Shown here: piece after piece, positions 32,913-41,109 of the stretch
Numbering within the stretch: the stretch's first letter is position 1
Layout of the letters: every line of letters begins with the position of its first letter
From: Halpernia frigidisoli
GTDB lineage: Bacteria > Bacteroidota > Bacteroidia > Flavobacteriales > Weeksellaceae
DNA length: 64,000 nucleotides
Assembly: GCF_900113805.1 (NCBI RefSeq)
Contig: NZ_FOQT01000001.1
Location: 372,001-436,000 of the forward strand
Direction of reading: 5' to 3'
The notes under the pieces: model-generated
What the model was told of the DNA's origin: nothing
The model's input: only the letters and a program-made list of their open reading frames with translations
The model's database searches: none
Translations under genes and position numbers: made by a program

Positions 32913-33167
32913 ATGGAAAAGAAAAAAGCAATTTTCGGACTTTTAGGAGTTACTGTACTTTTTTTATGTTTTAACACTATTAGAAATAGTACAAATGCAA
33001 ATGCCGGTTACTATTTGACCCGACATTCATCTGGTGCAAACCAAGTGCTAAGTACAACTATGGGTGGCGGAGTAGGAGCTTGGGCTGGTGCAGAATATGG
33101 TGCAGAGTTAGGTTCTTTTGGAGGCCCTCTTGGAGCAGTAATTAGCGGTGGTCTAGGAGCACTTTAG
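32913..33167 (+). CDS. Small secreted glycine-zipper peptide (bacteriocin-like precursor)
   Basis: 84 residues from ATG 32913. A Sec-type signal peptide (KKK, hydrophobic core IFGLLGVTVLFLCF) ends at an AxA site (ANA, 29-31), leaving a ~53-residue mature peptide beginning GYYLTRHSSG. Its second half has glycines at 51, 55, 59, 63, 67 and 71: five successive GxxxG motifs, as in membrane-inserting peptides. Trp57 and Tyr62 could sit at a membrane interface. No known domain was recognised; class II bacteriocin resemblance is inference. It is first in a four-gene operon with an attenuator hairpin behind it. Confidence 0.75.
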   Translation: MEKKKAIFGLLGVTVLFLCFNTIRNSTNANAGYYLTRHSSGANQVLSTTMGGGVGAWAGAEYGAELGSFGGPLGAVISGGLGAL

Positions 33168-33176
33168 TAATTAAAC

Positions 33177-33207
33177 AGTTCCTATTATTGTGAAAATAAT
33201 AGGAACT
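33177..33207 (+). terminator. Strong hairpin between peptide gene and peptidase gene
   Basis: Perfect 13-bp stem AGTTCCTATTATT (33177-33189) / AATAATAGGAACT (33195-33207) with a 5-base loop and a short T-rich tail. Position suggests partial termination, giving more peptide than downstream membrane proteins. Confidence 0.8.
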
Positions 33208-33221
33208 TTATTTGTAAAATT

Positions 33222-34085
33222 ATGTTAAAAGAGAGTTTAATTTCATCATTACAATTAGTTTTAATTTTTTATTTGGTAAAGTACACTATAGTTTTAATTA
33301 ATAGGTTATTGTACAAAATGCCTATAAAAAAATATCAATTTAATCTTAAATTCACAATTATTGAATTTGGATTCTTATTTGTCACTTTTTCATTTTTTTT
33401 CTATTTAATCAATTATTCACATGAAAACAATTATTTACGTTTAATTTTCATTGTTCTTTTCACATCTTTTATCCCAAGTTATCAATTTATTATAGAAAGA
33501 CCTTTAACTTATTTTTTACAAAATAAAGTTTATATAAAAAATGAAGAATTGGACTCGTTTATTAAAAGAAGTAATATAAATTGTAAAATTAGAATTATAA
33601 ATGCAGAGGTAACTAATGCTTATGCATCTGGTATTTTGCCCTTTACAAAGACCGTGTTAGTAGGAAAAAAAATGTTTGAAAAATTTGAAAATGAGGATTT
33701 AGAATCTATTATATATCATGAAATGGGTCATTTGAAACTCAATCATATCTGGAAACTTTACCTTATAAATTTATTTTTTTCAATGACATTTATTGTTATC
33801 ATTTACTATAGACAAAGGCTTATGGCTAATTTTGAAAATACAGTTTTTGCACCATTATCAATATTTATAATTGGTTGTATTTTTGGGTTATTATTATATT
33901 ATATTCCAGGAAAAGTGCAATCAAAATTTGAATTTGAAGCAGATAAATATGCGGTAGAGAAAGTAGGAATTGAAAACTATAAGCACGCATTACTTTCATT
34001 GGATAAAATTAGTAATGGTAGAGTTGCTAAAGGAGGTATAACACATCCAACATTGGAAAAACGTCTTAAAAATATTTCTGCTTGA
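33222..34085 (+). CDS. M48-type integral-membrane metallopeptidase
   Basis: 287 residues. Four hydrophobic segments (about 8-28, 43-65, 72-90 and 180-230 double). Zinc motif HEMGH at 166-170, third ligand E237 in EFEAD, and the terminal THPTLEKRL motif, all typical of M48 (HtpX / CAAX-protease-like) peptidases. Its position in a peptide cassette suggests it processes the precursor or degrades it as a self-protection device; this is inference. Very AT-rich codon use compared with the surrounding housekeeping genes. Confidence 0.9.
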   Translation: MLKESLISSLQLVLIFYLVKYTIVLINRLLYKMPIKKYQFNLKFTIIEFGFLFVTFSFFFYLINYSHENNYLRLIFIVLFTSFIPSYQFIIERPLTYFLQNKVYIKNEELDSFIKRSNINCKIRIINAEVTNAYASGILPFTKTVLVGKKMFEKFENEDLESIIYHEMGHLKLNHIWKLYLINLFFSMTFIVIIYYRQRLMANFENTVFAPLSIFIIGCIFGLLLYYIPGKVQSKFEFEADKYAVEKVGIENYKHALLSLDKISNGRVAKGGITHPTLEKRLKNISA

Positions 34086-34594
34086 AAAAATTATTTCTTC
34101 TTAGTTTTCTTGTTTTCTCATGTGGTTTTTTTTATTACCCATTAAGTAATGAATCTTATAATAAAGATAAGAAGAAAGAAAAAATTGAAAATAGTTTTAG
34201 ACCCAAAAAAAATATTTATGGCGATACAAATAAGAATTTTTTTCAAATTTTTCTAAATAATTTATTTATCGGATTTCTATTATCTATTCTTGGATTTTTA
34301 TCAGGAGGTTTATTAACTATTTTAATCCTTTTTTGGAATGGTTATCTGTTATCGATTGTGTATAGCATGGCTTTTTATTCTCTCAATATTACAGATATTT
34401 TATATTATTCAAAGCATATTCCAATAGAATTATTTGCATTAATGTTATTTTCAAATATAGGTTATAAAGGTTTTTACTTTTACAAGGATTTTTTGATTAA
34501 CCGAAATCTAACAAAAACTTATTTACCGAAAATTTCAGATTTTATAATACCAATCTCTTTATTATTTATTTCGTCAATAATTGAAAGTTTGTAG
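34082..34594 (+). CDS. SpoIIM / DUF95-like membrane protein
   Basis: 170 residues with five predicted helices. The segment NLFIGFLLSILGFLSGGLLTILILFWNG (key features: NN, G-rich turn, FWNG) and the HIPIELFALMLFSNIGY block match the SpoIIM/DUF95 family. DUF95 proteins are a standard component of circular bacteriocin clusters, where they act in maturation, export or immunity. The start is TTG at 34082, overlapping the previous stop (TTGA). The first helix also contains an SC lipobox-like site. Confidence 0.8.
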   Translation: MKKLFLLSFLVFSCGFFYYPLSNESYNKDKKKEKIENSFRPKKNIYGDTNKNFFQIFLNNLFIGFLLSILGFLSGGLLTILILFWNGYLLSIVYSMAFYSLNITDILYYSKHIPIELFALMLFSNIGYKGFYFYKDFLINRNLTKTYLPKISDFIIPISLLFISSIIESL

Positions 34595-34596
34595 AG

Positions 34597-35190
34597 ATGA
34601 AAACAACCATCAACAGTAAGTTTTACGAAACCGGTATTTTATTATTAATATATTTTCTAGTAATTGTTTTTACAAGTGGAATACGTATTAATATTCTTTT
34701 AAATACCTTACCGGACTTCATTTTAACTACTGCTAGAATTACAGGTAATATAAGTTTGGTAGTATCATCATTATTTTCGATTTTATTTATTCTTTTAATA
34801 CTATTTCTTTATAGCTTTGTAATTATTGTTTTTGATTTTCAAACAAAATTTGAGATAATAGTAGAGAGCATGATAAATTTAATTATTGCTTTTTGTTTTT
34901 TAGAATTATTAAGATTTTCATTTACATTATATGAATTTAATAGTAGCTTTCTTGCAAATTTAAATTATAAAGGAGATTTAACACAACAATTACAACAAAC
35001 GCCATGGTTTTTTTATGACAAAATTTTTCAGTATATAACTTTAGCGATAGGTAGCATAACTTTTATATTTTCTCAGTTTATAAAATCTAACAATAATAAG
35101 GAAACAATTGTTTTTTCGGTAATTTTATTAATTTGTATTTCAATTACATCGGTTAATTTTTTAGATTTATTTGAGCATTATTTGAGATAA
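34597..35190 (+). CDS. Multi-pass membrane protein of unknown function (possible immunity protein)
   Basis: 197 residues, strongly hydrophobic with about five helices (near 12-30, 46-78, 88-108, 148-162, 170-190) and a short polar loop with LNYKGDLTQQLQQTPW. Unrecognised family; superficially like Yip1-type proteins. It ends the four-gene cassette, a frequent place for self-immunity functions in bacteriocin operons, which is inference from position. No obvious terminator follows. Confidence 0.65.
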   Translation: MKTTINSKFYETGILLLIYFLVIVFTSGIRINILLNTLPDFILTTARITGNISLVVSSLFSILFILLILFLYSFVIIVFDFQTKFEIIVESMINLIIAFCFLELLRFSFTLYEFNSSFLANLNYKGDLTQQLQQTPWFFYDKIFQYITLAIGSITFIFSQFIKSNNNKETIVFSVILLICISITSVNFLDLFEHYLR

Positions 35191-35374
35191 CTTAGATAAA
35201 AATTTAATTAACCTGACAGTTATTTTTATTTCCTAAAATTCCCCGCTCTCGCTAGCAAACACTTTTGAAACCAAATAATGATTTTTGAAAGAAATTTTTT
35301 AAACTAAAATCTCTTTGTTTTTTTCGAAAATTCAAATAAATTTAACTTTATGGTAATATAAAATTTAAATTATC

Positions 35375-35382
35375 TATTTTTG
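35375..35382 (+). promoter_or_regulatory. -7 element upstream of the zapA operon
   Basis: TATTTTTG (TAnnTTTG), 24 bases before ATG 35407. Confidence 0.5.
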
Positions 35383-35406
35383 TAAATGTTAGAATAAAAA
35401 CCTGAA

Positions 35407-35709
35407 ATGCTCCAAGACTTAGAAAATAATTTTTCAGTTTTAGAAAAAAAAGTGCTTAATCTTCATAAGAATTATAAAAATTTGAATGAACAGTTTACAG
35501 AGCTTAGTTTGGAGTACGAGCAAATGAAAAAGAAGTACGAAGAGGAGCGTAAGAAGAATCAGGAATTAGCAGAAGAACAGAAAAATATAAAACTTTATTC
35601 AGCACTTTCAGGAAATCAAGATCACAATCGGTTGATGAAAAATCACATTAATCGTTTGGTGAAAGAAGTTGACACCTGCATCTTGCAACTACAAAACAGC
35701 GGTTTATAA
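35407..35709 (+). CDS. Coiled-coil protein upstream of zapA (ZapB-like in character)
   Basis: 100 residues, almost all one coiled coil (LEKKVLNLHKNYKNLNEQF, YEQMKKKYEEERKKNQEL) with a short C-terminal part that contains the only Cys. Its stop overlaps the ATG of zapA by 1 base, so co-translation is expected. Similar coiled-coil plus ZapA pairs are common in Bacteroidota; a role in Z-ring organisation is inferred from the neighbour. Confidence 0.8.
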   Translation: MLQDLENNFSVLEKKVLNLHKNYKNLNEQFTELSLEYEQMKKKYEEERKKNQELAEEQKNIKLYSALSGNQDHNRLMKNHINRLVKEVDTCILQLQNSGL

Positions 35710-35996
35710 TGGATGTAAGAAGAATTACAATCAATATTGCAGGGAGAACCTACCCGCTAAATGTACCTTCCGCAGAGGAAGAAACGCTTCGCCGTGTAGG
35801 AAAGCAAATTGAAAGTATGATTAAAGAATTTGAAGCCAACTTCGATGTCAGAGATAAACAGGATGCAATTGCAATGTGCGCGCTAAAAATGGGCACTAAT
35901 GCAGAAGTAGCTAAAATATCTCAGGAAAAAAATATTAAATCTTCCACAGAACGGGTAATGCAAATTAACCAGCTTTTGGAAGACCTGGAAAAGTAG
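35709..35996 (+). CDS. zapA: Cell division protein ZapA
   Basis: 95 residues. ITINIAGRTYPLNVPSAEEETLRRVGKQIE matches the ZapA globular head, followed by a coiled-coil tail (AEVAKISQEKNIKSSTERV). ZapA bundles FtsZ protofilaments at midcell. It is followed directly by the 6S-like RNA, as in many bacteria where 6S genes lie next to zapA. Confidence 0.93.
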   Translation: MDVRRITINIAGRTYPLNVPSAEEETLRRVGKQIESMIKEFEANFDVRDKQDAIAMCALKMGTNAEVAKISQEKNIKSSTERVMQINQLLEDLEK

Positions 35997-36009
35997 ATTG
36001 TTCTTTTCC

Positions 36010-36189
36010 GCAAAATCTGCCTACAATAGTTCTAACACATTAAGGTAAACTCAACACTATTAAATTAACGAGCGAATGTTCCCGGAATGGCGCGCCGATT
36101 TACTTCGGATTACAGACAGGGAAAATGAGCTTAAATCGTGTCGATTAGGAGTTTACTCAAAATCAATTTGGATTATTGTAGGCTTTTTT
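36010..36189 (+). ncRNA. 6S RNA, flavobacterial type (6S-Flavo-like)
   Basis: Between zapA and rny. Closing stem GCCTACAATA (36019-36028) pairs perfectly with TATTGTAGGC (36174-36183); a second stem GGTAAACTC (36044-36052) pairs with GAGTTTACT (36149-36157) with one G-U. A T-run (36184-36189) follows as terminator. The overall layout (long rod, large central bubble around GAATGTTCCCGGAATGGCGCG, conserved GATTACAGACAGG) and zapA linkage match 6S RNA, which sequesters sigma-70-type RNA polymerase. Confidence 0.85.
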
Positions 36190-36256
36190 ATTTAAAAATT
36201 TGACAAACTTAACAGAAAATATAAATTAAAACAAATAATAACATAAAAGTAAATAA

Positions 36257-37825
36257 ATGACAACAACAATTATTGCCGGAGTGATCTGCCTTATTTTAGG
36301 AGCACTTGCAGGCTTATTATATGGAAAAAGTACGGTAAACGCCAAAGCAAATTCAATATTGGCAGATGCTCAAAAAAATGCTGATATCCTTTTGGAAAAA
36401 AGCAATATCCAGGCAGAAGCTACGAGAAAAGAGAAACATATTCAGGCGAAAGAAAAATTCCTGGAGTTGAAATCTCAGCACGATTCTAATATTCAAAGTC
36501 GTGAAAAGAAAATGCAGGATTCAGAAAACCGAGTTAAAGATAAAGAGCAAAAACTGAACGATGAACTAAGCAAGGCAGGAAAATTAGAGAAAGATTTAGA
36601 TAGACAAATTTCTGATTATTCCAAAAAAACTGAGGTTATAGAACGCAAACAACAGGATTTAGATAAAGTTATTTCTCAAAAAGTTGAAATGCTGGAAAAA
36701 GTTTCTAATTTTTCAGCGGAAGAAGCTAAAAATGAATTAGTGGAAGCAATGAAAGCTGAAGCCAAAAGTAAAGCAGCCGCACACGTGCAAAATATCATGG
36801 CAGAAGCGCAATTAAACGCAAAAACTGAAGCCAAGAAAATTGTTATTCAAACGATCCAAAGAATTGGAACAGAACAGGCCATTGAAAATTCTGTATCTGT
36901 TTTTAACATTGAGTCAGACGAAGTAAAAGGTAGAATTATTGGTCGTGAAGGTCGAAACATTCGTGCTTTGGAAGCAGCAACTGGCGTAGAAATTATTGTA
37001 GATGACACTCCGGAAGCAATTTTATTGTCTTGTTTTGATCCGGTTAGAAGAGAAATCGCGAGATTATCTTTGCATCGTTTAGTAACTGATGGCAGAATTC
37101 ACCCGGCGAGAATCGAAGAAGTGGTGGAAAAAACACAAAAAATGATCGAGGAAGAAATCATAGAAGTTGGTAAAAGAACAGTCATAGACTTAGGAATCCA
37201 CGGACTTCATCCGGAATTGGTAAAAGTGGTTGGTAGAATGAAATTTCGTTCTTCTTACGGACAAAATTTATTGCAACACTCGAGAGAAGTAGCAAATATT
37301 GCGGCAACAATGGCTGCAGAATTAGGTTTAAATGTGAAATTAGCGAAAAGAGCAGGTTTGCTTCACGATATTGGTAAAGTTCCAGAGCAAGAGTCTGAAC
37401 TGCCACACGCACTTTTAGGAATGCAGTGGGCGGAAAGATTAGGTGAAACGGCCGAAGTTGTAAACGCAATTGGAGCACATCATGACGAAATTGAGATGAC
37501 TTCGTTATTATCACCAATTATTCAGGTTGCCGATGCAATTTCCGGAGCAAGACCAGGTGCAAGACGTCAGGTTTTAGAATCTTATATTCAGCGTTTAAAA
37601 GACCTTGAAGCATCTGCTTTAAGTTTCGAAGGCGTTTCCAGCGCTTACGCTATTCAGGCCGGACGTGAGCTTCGCGTAATGGTAGAAAGTGGAAGAGTGT
37701 CAGATGACGTTGCAGCGCAATTGTCTTATGATATTTCAGAGAAAATTCAAAATGAAATGACTTATCCCGGACAGGTCAAAATTACAGTAATTCGTGAAAC
37801 GAGAGCGGTAAATATCGCAAGATAA
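36257..37825 (+). CDS. rny: Ribonuclease Y
   Basis: 522 residues, full length. N-terminal transmembrane helix ([19 protein letters not shown]), long coiled coil (about 30-195), KH domain ([19 protein letters not shown] near 225-245, DDTPEAI), and an HD phosphohydrolase domain ([27 protein letters not shown] near 380). It is an endoribonuclease initiating mRNA decay. It is followed by a strong terminator. Confidence 0.96.
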   Translation: MTTTIIAGVICLILGALAGLLYGKSTVNAKANSILADAQKNADILLEKSNIQAEATRKEKHIQAKEKFLELKSQHDSNIQSREKKMQDSENRVKDKEQKLNDELSKAGKLEKDLDRQISDYSKKTEVIERKQQDLDKVISQKVEMLEKVSNFSAEEAKNELVEAMKAEAKSKAAAHVQNIMAEAQLNAKTEAKKIVIQTIQRIGTEQAIENSVSVFNIESDEVKGRIIGREGRNIRALEAATGVEIIVDDTPEAILLSCFDPVRREIARLSLHRLVTDGRIHPARIEEVVEKTQKMIEEEIIEVGKRTVIDLGIHGLHPELVKVVGRMKFRSSYGQNLLQHSREVANIAATMAAELGLNVKLAKRAGLLHDIGKVPEQESELPHALLGMQWAERLGETAEVVNAIGAHHDEIEMTSLLSPIIQVADAISGARPGARRQVLESYIQRLKDLEASALSFEGVSSAYAIQAGRELRVMVESGRVSDDVAAQLSYDISEKIQNEMTYPGQVKITVIRETRAVNIAR

Positions 37826-37843
37826 TTTATTTTAAATATTATT

Positions 37844-37880
37844 AAGAGCCGATTTAAATTTTAAATCGGCTCTTTTTTTT
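37844..37880 (+). terminator. Intrinsic terminator of rny
   Basis: Perfect 15-bp stem AAGAGCCGATTTAAA (37844-37858) / TTTAAATCGGCTCTT (37860-37874), T-run to 37880. Beyond it (about 37900-37980) lie three copies of a TTTGCGT-type motif, like dispersed intergenic repeats. Confidence 0.85.
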
Positions 37881-37982
37881 TAAAATATTTTCTCCAACAG
37901 ATTTTAAAAATTACGCAGAATTTTCAATAAAAAACTTTGCGTATTTGCGTAAATCCCTTTGCGTTTTTGAGTGTAAGCATTT

Positions 37983-38450
37983 TTACAAAAAAGGTTTCAT
38001 CTCATCTTCTATATTTTTACGAAGATCCATTAAACGTTTTGCATATTGCTCCTGCTGTTTCTCTTGGTCCGTTTCCGGAATCCATTTCGGCACAGGTAAA
38101 GAATTTCCGTTATCATCTACTGCCACAAATACAATAATGCAATGCGTTTTCTTCGTGAAAATTGGTTGCTTAATATTCCTGGAAAAAACATTAATAGAAA
38201 TATGCATACTTGAATTCCCTGTGTAAATAACCTGCGCTTCAACTTTCACGATTTCACCGATTTTTATAGGGTGAAAAAATCGAATTCCGCCAACATAAAC
38301 TGTGACAGAATAATTTCCTGACCAGGTTGTCGCACACGCATAACCTGCCTGATCGATCCATTTCATAACACTTCCGCCGTGCACATTGCCGCCGTAGTTA
38401 ACGTCTGAGGGTTCAGAAATAAATTGAAAAGTGACTGGTAAATTGGTCAT
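37983..38450 (-). CDS. Acyl-CoA thioesterase (hotdog fold, YciA/BFIT-like)
   Basis: 155 residues of the acyl-CoA thioesterase II/YciA type. The NYGGNVHGGSVMKWIDQAGYACATTWSGNYSVT-like region (key residues N, H, GG, D) is the family signature, then VHFHPIKIGE-like FFHPIKIGEIVKVEAQV. It hydrolyses CoA thioesters. Downstream end of the paa-type operon; a role in releasing CoA from aromatic intermediates is possible but unproven. Confidence 0.88.
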   Translation of the reverse strand: MTNLPVTFQFISEPSDVNYGGNVHGGSVMKWIDQAGYACATTWSGNYSVTVYVGGIRFFHPIKIGEIVKVEAQVIYTGNSSMHISINVFSRNIKQPIFTKKTHCIIVFVAVDDNGNSLPVPKWIPETDQEKQQEQYAKRLMDLRKNIEDEMKPFL

Positions 38451-38478
38451 TATTTTTTTTTATATTAATATTTTGAGA

Positions 38479-38892
38479 TTACAAATCAACAACTTTTTTA
38501 TTAATTTTATAAACAGTTCCGCGGAAACTGGCGACCAAATCTTCTTGCTGATTTTTAATTAAAATATCATAAATACCGGTTTTCCGGGTTTCCGTTAATA
38601 ATTTACTTTCGGCGAAAAGAGTGTCTCCCAAACGAACTGCAGTTGTAAAATTAATAACACAATTTAAAGCAACTGCAGCTTCCCCCATATTATTGGAAGA
38701 AAAAGCCAAAGCGGAATCTGCAAACGCAAAAGTAATTCCACCATGAACTGTTTTTAAACCGTTGATCATCTCTGCTTTTATTGGCATTTTAATATGACAA
38801 TATTTTTCTTTTATTTCTAAAATTTCAATTCCCAACCATTGTGAAAAGGCATCTTGTGAGAAAATATATTTTGCGGTTTCTAGCGGTGTCAT
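38479..38892 (-). CDS. paaI: PaaI family hydroxyphenylacetyl-CoA-type thioesterase
   Basis: 137-residue hotdog thioesterase. MKEMIN-type signature appears as GLKTVHGGITFAFADSALAFSSN with catalytic HGG and Asp. In the phenylacetate pathway PaaI rescues dead-end CoA esters. The context (same-strand cluster with paaH, paaG, paaD, paaC, paaB) supports the assignment. Its start overlaps the small membrane protein upstream by 4 bases. Confidence 0.9.
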   Translation of the reverse strand: MTPLETAKYIFSQDAFSQWLGIEILEIKEKYCHIKMPIKAEMINGLKTVHGGITFAFADSALAFSSNNMGEAAVALNCVINFTTAVRLGDTLFAESKLLTETRKTGIYDILIKNQQEDLVASFRGTVYKINKKVVDL

Positions 38893-39146
38893 AAATCGGA
38901 ATTATTTTTTTTAAATTTTGATTTTAAATCTTTAAATCCTATGTTTTGATAATTTACAGTAAAAAAATAAATTAAATACATTAAAATAAAAGTGATTGAC
39001 TGTCGCAATATATAATGTTCAATATTTTTTTCTCGAAAACTATCATCAAAATAACTCCAAATTAATTGTATGATTGTCAAAATAAGAGTGAAAAGAAGCG
39101 AATTTTTAAAAGCTGAAATCGAATTTTGTTTACTAAATATTTTCAT
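38889..39146 (-). CDS. Hypothetical two-helix membrane protein in the paa operon
   Basis: 85 residues with hydrophobic segments about 14-30 and 48-65, basic C-terminus. Not recognised. It is wedged between paaI (4-base overlap) and paaH (0-base gap), so it is co-transcribed. Close packing suggests a real gene rather than chance ORF; the function is unknown. Confidence 0.65.
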   Translation of the reverse strand: MKIFSKQNSISAFKNSLLFTLILTIIQLIWSYFDDSFREKNIEHYILRQSITFILMYLIYFFTVNYQNIGFKDLKSKFKKNNSDL

Positions 39147-40292
39147 TTATAAAGTTTTTAAAAGTGGATTTTGTCGATACCTTTCTTCCTGATAAGTTTC
39201 ATAAAGATTTTGTAGCGTTTCAGAAATTTTTTGATAACCAATTTCTTTGCCCCAAGCCAGTAAACCTTTTGGATAATTTACACCTTTTTGCATCGCCAAT
39301 TCCAGATCTTCATCACTTGCAATTTGCAACCTTTTGGCTTCCACTGCTTCATTGATCAACATTGAGATAATTCTCATGAAGATTTCCTGATACAATTTTT
39401 CATCGATATTATCTTGATTCTTGGCTCTTGAATCTTGATTCTCTCCAGAATAATCATAAAATCCTTTTCCAGTTTTTCTACCTAGCAATTTTGCTTCGCT
39501 CATTCTTTGTTGAAGAAGTGAAGGTTTATATTTTGGATCATAAAAATAATCCGCGTAAACCGTTTTTGTTACAGAAAAATTGATGTCATTTCCAATAAGA
39601 TCCATCAATTCAAAAGGTCCCATTTTAAAATTTCCGATTGTTCGCATCGCTTCGTCAACTTGCGCAGGTGTGGCGATTCTTTCCTCAACAATTCGCAATG
39701 CTTCTCCGTAAAAAGGACGCGCAATTCTGTTCACAATAAATCCAGGTAGATCTTCTGCTATCACAGGAACTTTTCCCCAGGATTTCATTAGATCATTAAT
39801 TTTTTGTGGTAAATTTTCATCTGTTAAAAGTCCGGGAATTATTTCAACCAAAGGCATTAAAGGCGCAGGATTAAAAAAATGAATTCCCAAAAATCTACTT
39901 GGATTTTTTAAATCTGAAGAAATCGAAGTTATGGAAATCGAAGACGTATTTGAAGCCAAAACACATTCATTTGACACTATTGATTCCAGATCTGCAAACA
40001 CTTTTTGCTTAATTTCTTTATTTTCAATAATTGCTTCAATCACTAAATCACAATCTTTTAGATCTTTAAGTTCGGTGCAAAATTTAATTCGGTTGTAAAT
40101 ATTTTCGCTTTCTTCAATTTCAACTTTTCCCTTTTCTACTAATCTTGCTAAAACTTTTTGAAGACCTTCCAAAGATTTTTCAGTTTGCAAACTGTTTTGA
40201 TCGTAAAGAAAAACTTGACAATTATTGGTCGCCGCAACTTGTGCGATTCCAATTCCCATTGTTCCAGAGCCGATAATTCCTATATTTTTCAT
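39147..40292 (-). CDS. paaH: 3-hydroxyacyl-CoA dehydrogenase PaaH
   Basis: 381 residues. NAD-binding GIIGSGTMGIGIAQVAA at the N-terminus, the 3HCDH signature FLGIHFFNPAPLMPLVEIIPG near 142, and KVPVIAEDLPGFIVNRI near 178, followed by the C-terminal dimer domain. In the phenylacetyl-CoA pathway PaaH oxidises 3-hydroxyadipyl-CoA to 3-oxoadipyl-CoA. Operon context supports PaaH over a generic beta-oxidation role. The stop codon is shared end to end with the GLPGLI gene (1-base overlap). Confidence 0.9.
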   Translation of the reverse strand: MKNIGIIGSGTMGIGIAQVAATNNCQVFLYDQNSLQTEKSLEGLQKVLARLVEKGKVEIEESENIYNRIKFCTELKDLKDCDLVIEAIIENKEIKQKVFADLESIVSNECVLASNTSSISITSISSDLKNPSRFLGIHFFNPAPLMPLVEIIPGLLTDENLPQKINDLMKSWGKVPVIAEDLPGFIVNRIARPFYGEALRIVEERIATPAQVDEAMRTIGNFKMGPFELMDLIGNDINFSVTKTVYADYFYDPKYKPSLLQQRMSEAKLLGRKTGKGFYDYSGENQDSRAKNQDNIDEKLYQEIFMRIISMLINEAVEAKRLQIASDEDLELAMQKGVNYPKGLLAWGKEIGYQKISETLQNLYETYQEERYRQNPLLKTL

Positions 40293-41107
40293 TATTTAAT
40301 TAAATCAATTTCAATAATATTGTTGTCTTTCTGGATTTTGTTCTCCCAAAGTTTTTTTTCTTCTCTAAAAATATCTGAACCTTTTCTAAAATTCCCGCTT
40401 GAATCTGTCTGATCCGGATAGGAATTTATCGAGTTTGCAAGGGGATTTTTCCTATAATTTTTATAGGCCTTTACAAATTGTTTGTAACCAATGCTTATTT
40501 TTTGATCTTGAAAAGGATTTGGATAAATAAAATCATAATCTGTGTTTTTAATACCTTTTAATTCAAAAACATGACTTTTAGATTCATCTTCAATTTTAAC
40601 AATTAGACCTGGTAAATTTTTAAATTTATATGGTCCATCTTGAAATGGGATATCTTTCGCAAACCAAGCCGTCCATTTTCTACCACCGAAAACTGTGGTT
40701 GCTTTTTGTGCTTTATAATTTAAAATCGTAATATATTCCGGATAAAGTTTCCATTTAAGATCAACATTTTCATCCACAAAATATTTCGTAAAACCTATTT
40801 GAGTAATAAATTCGATTTTTTTTGAGTAGGAAATTTTATTAACTCTATCATTTGACATTTTTTTATTCGGAGGCATCAGAACAAACCCTTTTTTCTTACC
40901 ATCAAATAAAGTTGAATCAGTGATATACCTATTTAAACTAAAATACTCAGATTTTTCTTTGTTAATATTTAGAAGCATTATTTCAGATTCTGTAACGTTT
41001 TTTTGTGTCGAATCTGGAACTGAAATATAGTCGTAAACAAATTGTTTTGTTTGTGCAAAGCTGATATTAAGAACTAAAATAAAAAGAATTAATAATACTT
41101 TTTTCAT
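40292..41107 (-). CDS. GLPGLI family secreted protein
   Basis: 271 residues, signal peptide ending at SFAQ. The family hallmark appears as FKNLPGLIVKIEDES with the preceding AWFAKDIPFQDGPY. GLPGLI proteins are Bacteroidota-specific, predicted periplasmic or surface, of unknown function. Its placement between paaG and paaH, overlapping paaH by one base, is unexpected for a non-catabolic protein and may mark a recent insertion that kept the operon reading frame intact. Confidence 0.9.
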   Translation of the reverse strand: MKKVLLILFILVLNISFAQTKQFVYDYISVPDSTQKNVTESEIMLLNINKEKSEYFSLNRYITDSTLFDGKKKGFVLMPPNKKMSNDRVNKISYSKKIEFITQIGFTKYFVDENVDLKWKLYPEYITILNYKAQKATTVFGGRKWTAWFAKDIPFQDGPYKFKNLPGLIVKIEDESKSHVFELKGIKNTDYDFIYPNPFQDQKISIGYKQFVKAYKNYRKNPLANSINSYPDQTDSSGNFRKGSDIFREEKKLWENKIQKDNNIIEIDLIK

Positions 41108-41109
41108 AA

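Noticed and set aside
33177-33207. CRISPR or phage attachment site in the 33 kb region
   Set aside because: Single perfect hairpin, no repeated units, no integrase or phage genes anywhere in the window.
37182-37517. Minus-strand 111-residue frame inside rny
   Set aside because: Shadow of the RNase Y HD domain; no promoter or homology.
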